Shown here piece after piece: positions 22,918 to 30,686 of a DNA stretch of 64,000 nt. The position numbers and the translations under genes are program-made. Source of the stretch: Mycobacterium marinum (GTDB lineage: Bacteria > Actinomycetota > Actinomycetes > Mycobacteriales > Mycobacteriaceae); contig NZ_CP024190.1 in assembly GCF_003391395.1 (NCBI RefSeq), forward strand, positions 62,001 through 126,000, read 5' to 3'. Within the stretch, counting starts at the first letter, position 1. Each line of letters begins with the position of its first letter. The notes below the pieces were generated by a model. It worked only from the letters and a program-made list of their open reading frames with translations. It searched no databases and was not told the DNA's origin.

Positions 22918-25782
22918 CTACACGCGCGCCGCTGTCGGCTCTTGCGAGACGGACGTGAGAAGTCGCTGACGCGTTAGCCGAGGGGGCCGTGAGCGGATGT
23001 TTAGTGGCCACCAGAACCAGCGGCCGAGTAGCGCGGCGATAGACGGGGTCATCAAGGAGCGCACAATCAACGTATCGAACAGCAGACCCAGGCCGATGGT
23101 GGTCCCGATCTGGCCTATCACAATCAGATCGCTGACCGCCATGGACGCCATCGTCAAGGCAAACACCAGGCCGGCCGACGTCACTACCTTGCCAGTACCG
23201 CCCATCGCGCGGATGATTCCGGTCTTTATCCCGGCCCCGACTTCCTCCTTGAGCCGGGATACCAGCAGTAGGTTGTAATCGGAGCCCACGGCCAATAGAA
23301 CGATGACGGACATCGCGAGCACGAGCCAATGCAGTTCGATGCGGAGCAGGTGTTGCCACAGCAACACCGAGAGACCAAACGATACGCCTAGCGATAGCGC
23401 AACGGTTCCCACGATCACCAACGCCGCGACGAAACCTCGCGTGATAAGTAGCATGATGATGAAAATCAGGCAGAGCGACGAAAGCCCCGCAATTATCAGA
23501 TCGTATTTCGAGCCGTCGGCTATGTCTTTGTAGACCGCGGCGGTACCGGTGAGGTAGATCTGGGCGTCCTCCAACGGGGTACCCTTGAGCGCCTCCGCCG
23601 CCGCGATATTTATCGCGGAGATGCTCGATATGCCCTCGTATCCCGCCGCGTTTCCTCTGTGAAAGATAAATAGCCGGGCCGCCTTCCCATCTTGGGACAA
23701 AAACATCTTCATTCCCCGTTTGAAGTCGGGGTTGTTAAAAACCTCTGGAGGCAGGTAGAACGAATCGTCGTTCTTAGCGGCGTCGAATGCTTGGCCCATC
23801 GCAGTCGAGTTCTTGCTCAATTCATCCATCTGATCGTAGATCCCGGACATCGTGCTGTGCATTGTCAGAATCAATGTCCGCATACCCTCCATGTTTTGGA
23901 TCATCTGCGGAAATGTCGCGACGACCTGGGGGAGAATCCGATCCATGTCGGTTAGGTCTCCCGTGAGGGTGGTGAGCTGTTCGGAAACCTGGTCGACGCC
24001 GTCGAGGGCATCAAATATCGATCTTAGCGACCAGCAGATAGGTATGTCCGCACAGTGTTTCTCCCAGTAAAAATAGCTCCGAATCGGCCGCCATGTGTCT
24101 TCGAAGTCCGCGATGTGGTCACGCAATTCGTCGGTGACGCTCTTCATTTCGAGCGTATCGCCGACCATTCGATGCGTAGTTTTCGACATCTGCAGCATCA
24201 GATCGTAGGTCCGCTTCATTAGCGCGATAGTGCTCGTCAGCTGGTCCGCCTGCGTCAGCATGTCGTTCATGCGGTCGCGCTGGTATTTCATGTTTTGCAG
24301 CTGACCCGCATTCTGCATGCTGATCTGGAACGGTATCGACGTATGCTCGATGGGCGTGCCCTTGGGCCGAGTTATTGCCTGCACTCGGGAGATTCCCGGC
24401 ACGTGAAAGATGCCTTTGGCCAACTTGTCCAAGACCAGGAAGTCCGCAGAATTCCTCATATCGTGGTCGGCGACGATCAGCAAGACGTCCGGCTTCATTC
24501 GGGACGGAGGAAAGTGACGATTTGCCGCGGCGTATCCAGCATTGGCCGGGATGTTGTCTGGCACATAGGTCTGGTCGTCGTAATTTGTCTGATACCCGGG
24601 CAGGGCGATCAGGCCAACCAGTGAGACGGCACAGGTTGCCGTCAGGATGGGAGCGGGCCACCGTACGACAGCGGTGCCAATCCGGCGCCAGCCGCGCGTC
24701 TTGATCTTCCGCTTCGGATCGAAAAACCCGAAGCGGCTGCCCAATGCGAGAACTGCTGGGCCCATCGTCAGCGCGGCGACGACCGCAACCAGCATGCCCG
24801 CGGCACAAGGGATCCCCATGCTCTGGAAATAGGGCATCCTCGTGAAGGTCAGGCAATACATCGCTCCGGCGATGGTCAAGCCGGAGCCTAAGATGACGTG
24901 AGCAACGCCTCGGTACATCGTGTAGAAGGCTGTTTCCGCGTCCTCGCCGGCCTGCCGAGCTTCCTGGTAGCGGCCGATGATGAATATGCTGTAGTCCGTA
25001 CCGGCGGCGATGGCCATGGTTGTGAGCAAGTTAATGGCATAGGTCGACAAGCCAATAACCCCGTGCCACGCCAAAAAGGCGACGACTCCCCGCGCCGCTG
25101 TTAACTCGATTCCAACCGTAATGAGCAAAAGTGTCACGGTGACGATTGAGCGATAGACCAGAAGCAGCATGGTGAAGATCACCAAGATACTTATCATCGT
25201 GACGATGACGAGTGACTTATCTCCGGTGCGACTCATATCGGCGGTGAGTGCCGACGGGCCGGTGACGTACACCTTTATGCCAGGAGGTGGCGGCGTGCGC
25301 GCCAGAATCTGCCGCACAGCCTCGATGGACTGGTTGGCCAGCGGGCCCCCCATGTTGCCGGCGAGGTTCAGCTGCACATACGCGGCTTTGCCATCGGTGC
25401 TCTGCGCCCCTTCCGCCGTCAGCGGATCGCCCCAAAAATTCTGAATGTGCTGAACGTGCGTTGTATCGCTGCTCAACTGGCGAACGAGGTTGTTGTAGTA
25501 GTAATGCGCGTTGTCGCCCAGCGGCTGGTCGCCCTCCAAGAGGATCATCGCTGTGTTGTCGGAATCGGACTCCTTGAACAGCTCCCCGATGCGCCTCATC
25601 GCAACCGCCGACGGGGCATCTCTGGGGTTCATTGAAACCGAATGCAGCTGCCCAACCACCTCAAGTGGCGGCAAGCCCACGGTGAGATACGCACTCAGTG
25701 CAATCCAGCCGATGACGATGGGAATGGACAGCCTACGGATTGCGCAGGAAAGCGACTGCCGCACTGGGCGTTTGATAGTCAC
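22918..25782 (-). CDS. MmpL-family RND lipid transporter
   Basis: The 954-aa protein has the MmpL layout: TM1, a large periplasmic porter loop, TM2-6, a second loop with a long helical hairpin (about residues 480-690, for example QISMQNAGQLQNMKYQRDRM), and TM7-12. The proton-relay Asp-Tyr pairs are AAGTDYSIFIIGRY in TM4 and LAVGSDYNLLLVSR in TM10. Length and the paired MmpS place it in the MmpL4/MmpL5-type subgroup that exports glycopeptidolipids and siderophores in mycobacteria. Its ATG overlaps the mmpS stop by 4 nt (ATGA), so translation is coupled. Its location beside a lipopeptide-like cluster supports export of that product. Confidence 0.95.
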   Translation of the reverse strand: MTIKRPVRQSLSCAIRRLSIPIVIGWIALSAYLTVGLPPLEVVGQLHSVSMNPRDAPSAVAMRRIGELFKESDSDNTAMILLEGDQPLGDNAHYYYNNLVRQLSSDTTHVQHIQNFWGDPLTAEGAQSTDGKAAYVQLNLAGNMGGPLANQSIEAVRQILARTPPPPGIKVYVTGPSALTADMSRTGDKSLVIVTMISILVIFTMLLLVYRSIVTVTLLLITVGIELTAARGVVAFLAWHGVIGLSTYAINLLTTMAIAAGTDYSIFIIGRYQEARQAGEDAETAFYTMYRGVAHVILGSGLTIAGAMYCLTFTRMPYFQSMGIPCAAGMLVAVVAALTMGPAVLALGSRFGFFDPKRKIKTRGWRRIGTAVVRWPAPILTATCAVSLVGLIALPGYQTNYDDQTYVPDNIPANAGYAAANRHFPPSRMKPDVLLIVADHDMRNSADFLVLDKLAKGIFHVPGISRVQAITRPKGTPIEHTSIPFQISMQNAGQLQNMKYQRDRMNDMLTQADQLTSTIALMKRTYDLMLQMSKTTHRMVGDTLEMKSVTDELRDHIADFEDTWRPIRSYFYWEKHCADIPICWSLRSIFDALDGVDQVSEQLTTLTGDLTDMDRILPQVVATFPQMIQNMEGMRTLILTMHSTMSGIYDQMDELSKNSTAMGQAFDAAKNDDSFYLPPEVFNNPDFKRGMKMFLSQDGKAARLFIFHRGNAAGYEGISSISAINIAAAEALKGTPLEDAQIYLTGTAAVYKDIADGSKYDLIIAGLSSLCLIFIIMLLITRGFVAALVIVGTVALSLGVSFGLSVLLWQHLLRIELHWLVLAMSVIVLLAVGSDYNLLLVSRLKEEVGAGIKTGIIRAMGGTGKVVTSAGLVFALTMASMAVSDLIVIGQIGTTIGLGLLFDTLIVRSLMTPSIAALLGRWFWWPLNIRSRPPRLTRQRLLTSVSQEPTAARV

Positions 25783-26216
25783 GCGGACTTTACAATGCAG
25801 AAGGTGTACGCGTTGATTTCTTGTGATATTCGCTCGGCCTTGATGACGCCGTCAACGATTATCCGGCAGCCCAATCTGTTGCTATCACCCTGCGCCACAA
25901 TATTTCCCGTCAGTGATGCCGACGTTGACTTGATTTCCAGCGACCAGGGCAGATGCGCTCCATCAACCCGGCGCGGCTGGGCATTGACGTCGAAATAGTC
26001 GATATCGGCGACGGTTCCCGCTGGCCCGAAGATTTCATACGTCAGCTGTTTTGGGTTGAAAGGTGTGGCGTCGTCACTGGAGCCGTCGGTATAGAGCTCG
26101 GGCTTTTGTGAACCGAAGAATCCGTGAACACGCGATACGCTGAATGCGGTGACGCCGACCACCGTGACGATCACCAGTGGGATCCAAAGTTTGCCAAGAA
26201 TCTTGAGAGCTGTCAT
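25779..26216 (-). CDS. MmpS-family accessory membrane protein
   Basis: The 145-aa protein has an N-terminal membrane helix (ILGKLWIPLVIVTVVGVTAF) and a periplasmic beta-sandwich domain. Family marks are LTYEIFGPAGTVADIDYFDV, the SLEIKSTSASLTGNIVAQGD segment, and a terminal Cys pair (RLGCRII and YTFCIVKSA) that probably forms a disulfide. MmpS proteins partner with the adjacent MmpL to stabilise or extend the transporter toward the outer envelope. GGTGA lies just before ATG 26216. It is first in the export operon and faces the cluster across a 900-bp gap. Confidence 0.93.
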   Translation of the reverse strand: MTALKILGKLWIPLVIVTVVGVTAFSVSRVHGFFGSQKPELYTDGSSDDATPFNPKQLTYEIFGPAGTVADIDYFDVNAQPRRVDGAHLPWSLEIKSTSASLTGNIVAQGDSNRLGCRIIVDGVIKAERISQEINAYTFCIVKSA

Positions 26217-27116
26217 CAGTTCACCTAGCTGCAGTTCTGCTGTTCGAGGACCGCGTCAGTCGGGGGATTCTTCGGCGCGGTTCGGGGGATGAAAGATGGG
26301 ACTTCGTGGGTGCGCCTTCCGCGTCGAAACCTGGTCGACGGCCGGAGCGGAGCGGCGCGACGGTCGCGAAGGTGGTGTGCTGGGTGATCGGCTGGCTGAT
26401 CACTGGGGCCCCTAACGATCGGGATTGTTGTCAGCACTGATGTCTGGCTACCCACCTAGAAAGCTGAAACCAATTCGCTTTTAGGCGTTAGGAATTCGTG
26501 CAGTTACTAGGTGCTGTAGTAGGTAGAACGTCAATAGCGGGCTCAACCGTACTGTCGCCCTTGGGGGTTGGCAACCCCGCCAAAATTGCGTGAATCCTGT
26601 GAGTTGGCTTAATAGCCTTTCGGGCCGAGATTGATGGAATCGCAAGTCGGCGAACAAATGTGACGTGTACTCGCCTTTTCGGGCGGAAACCACCCCAGTG
26701 CTTGGGAAACGCGTCGCGCACCGGCACCCATGTGCGACAGGAACAACCGGCCCGTGTTGGGGAAACGTCGTTCATCGGTTGCCCGCAGTGATCGAGCGCC
26801 GCGAGTCGTTCAGCTGCGGGTTTGTGAATACCTACCGGTAGGGAATTGGTCGCGGCCGCCGGCGGGGCTCGCGTATTCGATTGACTTGTAAAGCTAAGTC
26901 GCACAACGATTCAGGTGCTTTGCCGACTGCCGGTGGTGGCGGCGAGATGTCGGGCCGACCGGTTGAGCTGCGGAGACTGCGGCCGCGGGCCGGCCTCATT
27001 ACCCGCCCCGCCCTGGCTGACTCCTGTGAGTTCACTGGGAGGGGTTGCGAAAGCACTTGGGCGGGCGTGAAATATGCGCTTGGCGCCGACGTTAAAACGT
27101 CAACTCGAAAGTTGTA
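26217..27116. other. 900-bp divergent intergenic region between the export operon and the biosynthetic operon
   Basis: No open frame here looks like a real protein. The middle part (26401-26700) is less GC-rich than the flanks. A small hairpin GGGGTT-GGC-AACCCC lies at 26564-26578. The region must contain the promoters of mmpS-mmpL and mbtH-PKS-NRPS. Its size leaves room for a small RNA or a very short regulator gene, which I could not identify. Confidence 0.5.
27088..27114 (+). promoter_or_regulatory. Two adjacent palindromes directly before the MbtH-like start
   Basis: GACGTTAAAACGTC (27088-27101) is a perfect 14-bp palindrome. CAACT-CGAA-AGTTG (27101-27114) is a 5-bp stem with a tetraloop that starts on its last base. 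The second ends 8 nt before ATG 27123, where a ribosome-binding site should be and where no good Shine-Dalgarno sequence is seen. They could be an operator for a dimeric repressor and/or a leader hairpin controlling translation. Confidence 0.45.
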
Positions 27117-27122
27117 ATGCTA

Positions 27123-27353
27123 ATGACTATCAGTCCTTTTGACGACGATAATGGCGCATTCTTCGTTCTGGTCAACCACGAGGAGCAGCACAGCTTGTGG
27201 CCGACCTTCGCTGAGATCCCAGCCGGATGGCAAGTGGTCTATGGCGAGGAGGAGCGCACAAAGTGTCTGGCATATATCGATGAAAACTGGCCTGACATAA
27301 GGCCGAAGAGCCTCCGCGAGAAGCTGGCGCGAGGTAGTCACGGCCACACCTGA
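27123..27353 (+). CDS. MbtH-like protein
   Basis: The 76-aa protein MTISPFDDDNGAFFVLVNHE carries the MbtH signature: NHEEQHSLWP, PAGW, ENWPDIRPKSLRE. These small proteins bind and activate NRPS adenylation domains, so this one should serve the four A domains of the 4956-aa synthetase downstream. ATG 27123 is chosen over 27117 because it matches family N-termini. No strong ribosome-binding site is seen, and a hairpin at 27101-27114 covers its expected place. A 162-bp gap separates it from the first PKS gene. It is probably the first gene of the biosynthetic operon. Confidence 0.95.
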   Translation: MTISPFDDDNGAFFVLVNHEEQHSLWPTFAEIPAGWQVVYGEEERTKCLAYIDENWPDIRPKSLREKLARGSHGHT

Positions 27354-27515
27354 GCCGCTGGCAAGCTCCCGAACCGAACTCGATCTGACGCGGTTCGCCA
27401 GGTTCGGTGACTCGGTGATGTCACGGCGAGGCTGGTCACGGCCTGACGGCCAATTTGTGGTCGCCGGCTGCCCGGTTCACCAAATTAGGGGACCCGCTCT
27501 AAGAAAGGCATTTCG

Positions 27516-30500
27516 ATGGCAAGCGAAGAGAAACTTCACACCTATCTCAAGCAGGTCGTCTTGGAACTCGAGAAGACGCGTAGGCGTTTGCGCGAGGTTG
27601 AGATGGGGGCTCGCGAACCGATCGCAATCGTGGGTATGGCTTGCCGCTACCCGGGCGGGCTGGAGTCACCCGCAGATCTGTGGTCGGCGGTTGCCGAAGG
27701 CCGTGACCTGATTTCGGAGTGGCCGTCGGATCGGGGGTGGTACGGCGAGCCCTATTTCGACGGGGAGTCTCAGACCAGCAGGTTGGGCGCACCGATCGGG
27801 GGGTTTCTGGCCGATGTGAGTGCGTTCGACGCGGAGTTTTTCGGACTCAGTTCGAGTGAGGCCTTGGCGATGCATCCACATCAGCGGCTCGCGCTCGAAT
27901 GCGCCTGGGAGGCGTTCGAGCGCGGGGGTATCGATCCCTCGAGCGTCCGAGGTAGCGACACCGGGGTCTTCCTAGGTGTTACGTCGATTCCGTACGAAAC
28001 ACTGGGCGAAGGGGTGGACGGCGATAGTCCACTGATGTTGGCGGGCCATATGACGAGTATGGCTGCGGGGCGAATTTCCTATCTTTTCGGGCTCGAGGGA
28101 CCAGCCATGGCGCTGGATACCGCTTGCTCGTCGTCGCTGGTTGCGATTCATCAAGCCGTCGGATCATTGAGATCGGGTGAGTGCTCGATGGCGCTTGCCG
28201 GGGGCGCAGCAATCATGATGTCGCCACCGAGCTTCTTTGCCTTGGCGCAAGGCATGGCCTCGGCGAGCGACGCGCGTTGCAAGTCGTTTTCAGCGTCGGC
28301 CGACGGTGCCGGTTGGGGCGAAGGGTTGGGCCTGCTCCTGCTGGAGCGCCTATCTGACGCCCGGCGCAATCAGCATCCGGTGTGGGCCGTGGTGCGCGGT
28401 AGCGCCGTCAAGCATGACGGCGCATCGAACGCTCCGCAGGCGCCCAACGGTCTTGCCCAGCAGCGGATTATCCGGCGAGCGCTACAGAATGCTGGTTTGG
28501 AGGCGGCCGAAGTCGACGTGGTCGAGGCGCACAGCCCCGGAACGCCGGTGGGCGATCTGGTCGAGGCCGACGCGTTGATGGCGACATACGGTCAGCACCG
28601 GCCAGAGGGACGGCCGCTGTGGTTGGGTTCGCTCAAATCAAACACCGGACACACTTTGGCTGCGGCCGGCGTTGGCAGCGTCATCAAGATGGTGGAAGCG
28701 ATGCGGCACCGCACCATTCCATTGACTTTGCACGTGAACGAGCCGACTCCGTATGTGGACTGGGCATCAGGGCGCATTCAGTTAGCGACTGAAACTCAGG
28801 AGTGGCCGCGACCGGACAACGTGCGCCGGGCTGCGATATCTGGCGTTGGAATGGGCGGGGTTAACGCACACATCATCATCGAAGAGGCCGTCGAGGAGCC
28901 CACGCCAGTGGGGCAGACGGCCTTATCGGACAGTGGCTGGGACGCAGCCTCTCCCGTCGTCCCGTGGATCATCACCGCAAAGTCGCCGGAGGCGCTGCTG
29001 GCGCAAGCCGCTCGGACGGTAGCGCATCTTGAGGATGAGCCCGAGCCGCGGGCCATCGACATTGGATACTCGCTGGCTAGCACTCGGGCACAGTTTGAAC
29101 ATCGAGCGGTAGTCGTCGGACGCGATCGCAACGAGTTGCTCAACGGGGTGCGATCACTTGTGGCTGGCGAATCTGTCCCGGCGGTGGTGCGTGGTGTGGC
29201 TGAGCCGTCCGCCAAAACGGCGGCGTTCTTTCACGGCGAAGGGGCGCACTGGCTGGGCATGGGGCGCCAACTGTACTCAATCTTCCCGGTGTACGCCAAA
29301 GCAATTGACGAAACCTGCGAAATACTGAGCAGTCTGATGGGCACGCCAGTTCGTGACCTGCTTTTTGCGTCGGCTGACTCGGAAAAGGGCAGCTTGCTGA
29401 GGCGACCCAGCTACGCTCAGCCCGCACTATTTGCCGTGGAGACGGCGTTGTACCGGCTAGCGCAGTCCTGGGGTTTTCAGCCCGACTTCGTTATGGGGTG
29501 CTCTGCGGGTGAGATCGCGGCCGGACATGCGGCGGGCCTGTGGTCATTGCAGGACGCGTGTGCTCTCGTGGTGGAGAGTGGCCGCCTGAGGCAGTCAATG
29601 GGTGATGCCGACACCACTGCTGTCAGCCCTACCGCGGAGCTCTACGCAATTCCTCCGTTGGGTGCCAGCGAGCCTAGTGCCAACGGTGCGTCAGGCAACC
29701 ACACCGGGTCGCAGTCGTCTGATGGGCAGGAAGCCACGTCCACCGGGCAACAGCAGGCATCCTCCGCTGACGCGCTGCGAACAGGCCTTTTCAAGCTCTG
29801 CGACCGGCTCGATTACCGCCTTCCGGATACGCCCATTGTCTCAGCGCATACCGGAACGGTTGTTGATCCTAGCCTGGTCCGCACGCCGGAATATTGGGTA
29901 GAACAACTGAGTTCACCGGTGCATCTCAAGAAGGCGATACGCCGGGCACGGAGTAGGGAAGACATCACCACTTTCCTGCAAATCGGTCCCGGGGTTCATC
30001 ATGCCGCCATGATCCACGGGATTTTCGAAGATGCTGATGGCAGTTCCTCCGGCGTCGTGATTCCGCCGTTGTTGCAGCCAGGCACGGATGAAGATGTCTC
30101 GTTTGTGAGCGGGCTGGCCACGGCGTACGTGAACGGGGCACCAATCGATTGGGCTGGCGTGTACCGCGGCGCGGGAGCACGGCGAGTACCGTTGCCGACC
30201 TACGCTTTTCAGCGCACGCGACTATGGCTTGATGCGCAAGGCAGCGCAGGCGCCGGCGCAGGCCTGGCCGGGGCGGTCGATGCTCGGGCGTCGGCGGGAC
30301 CGGTGCACGATGGCGAGCCCGTGTGCACCGAAATCGAGCGGACTGTGGCCGCGGCGATTGGGCAGGTTCTGGGCATCGCCCAAGTCAGCCGCGACGACGG
30401 GTTCCTGGCCCTCGGGGGCGACAGTGTCTCTGCAATGCGGCTGGCCGCGCGGGTCCGCGCGGAGGGCCTGCCGCTAACCCCGGAGCTGCTTTTCGAACAC

Positions 30501-30686
30501 GCCACCGTCAGGCAGATCGCAGCGGCGCTGCAGGAGGCCGCCAACCAGGCCACGGACTGGGGCGCCCCGGGGCGCCTCGCCGCTGACCGCCAGTTCGAGG
30601 CCATGAGCGTGTCGGGACTGTCATCCGCGGAGCTGGCCGCACTGCCAGGACTGTTGGCGATGCTCGACCAGCCGAGGTCAGCATGA
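27516..30686 (+). CDS. Type I PKS module with degenerate AT: docking-KS-AT0-carrier
   Basis: The 1056-aa protein has an N-terminal coiled-coil docking helix (residues 1-33, YLKQVVLELEKTRRRLREVE). Its KS has Cys204 in LDTACSSSLVA, His339 in AHSPGTP (usual HGTGT altered) and His379 in KSNTGHT. The AT-like region has Ser663 in GCSAGE instead of GHSxGE and HGEGAHW instead of GQGSQ. After residue 696 the small subdomain and the catalytic-His segment (HAFH/YASH) are replaced by a Ser/Gly/Gln-rich linker (about 697-752), so the AT should be inactive. The C-terminal carrier has Ser970 in LALGGDSVSAM, NRPS-like. Its stop overlaps the NRPS start (ATGA). It probably hands a polyketide chain to the NRPS. 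A ribosome-binding site AAGAAAGG precedes ATG 27516. Confidence 0.9.
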   Translation: MASEEKLHTYLKQVVLELEKTRRRLREVEMGAREPIAIVGMACRYPGGLESPADLWSAVAEGRDLISEWPSDRGWYGEPYFDGESQTSRLGAPIGGFLADVSAFDAEFFGLSSSEALAMHPHQRLALECAWEAFERGGIDPSSVRGSDTGVFLGVTSIPYETLGEGVDGDSPLMLAGHMTSMAAGRISYLFGLEGPAMALDTACSSSLVAIHQAVGSLRSGECSMALAGGAAIMMSPPSFFALAQGMASASDARCKSFSASADGAGWGEGLGLLLLERLSDARRNQHPVWAVVRGSAVKHDGASNAPQAPNGLAQQRIIRRALQNAGLEAAEVDVVEAHSPGTPVGDLVEADALMATYGQHRPEGRPLWLGSLKSNTGHTLAAAGVGSVIKMVEAMRHRTIPLTLHVNEPTPYVDWASGRIQLATETQEWPRPDNVRRAAISGVGMGGVNAHIIIEEAVEEPTPVGQTALSDSGWDAASPVVPWIITAKSPEALLAQAARTVAHLEDEPEPRAIDIGYSLASTRAQFEHRAVVVGRDRNELLNGVRSLVAGESVPAVVRGVAEPSAKTAAFFHGEGAHWLGMGRQLYSIFPVYAKAIDETCEILSSLMGTPVRDLLFASADSEKGSLLRRPSYAQPALFAVETALYRLAQSWGFQPDFVMGCSAGEIAAGHAAGLWSLQDACALVVESGRLRQSMGDADTTAVSPTAELYAIPPLGASEPSANGASGNHTGSQSSDGQEATSTGQQQASSADALRTGLFKLCDRLDYRLPDTPIVSAHTGTVVDPSLVRTPEYWVEQLSSPVHLKKAIRRARSREDITTFLQIGPGVHHAAMIHGIFEDADGSSSGVVIPPLLQPGTDEDVSFVSGLATAYVNGAPIDWAGVYRGAGARRVPLPTYAFQRTRLWLDAQGSAGAGAGLAGAVDARASAGPVHDGEPVCTEIERTVAAAIGQVLGIAQVSRDDGFLALGGDSVSAMRLAARVRAEGLPLTPELLFEHATVRQIAAALQEAANQATDWGAPGRLAADRQFEAMSVSGLSSAELAALPGLLAMLDQPRSA

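Noticed and set aside
26881..27116. 78-aa plus-strand frame just before the MbtH gene
   Set aside because: No ribosome-binding site or motifs, and it runs through the palindromes; treated as leader sequence.
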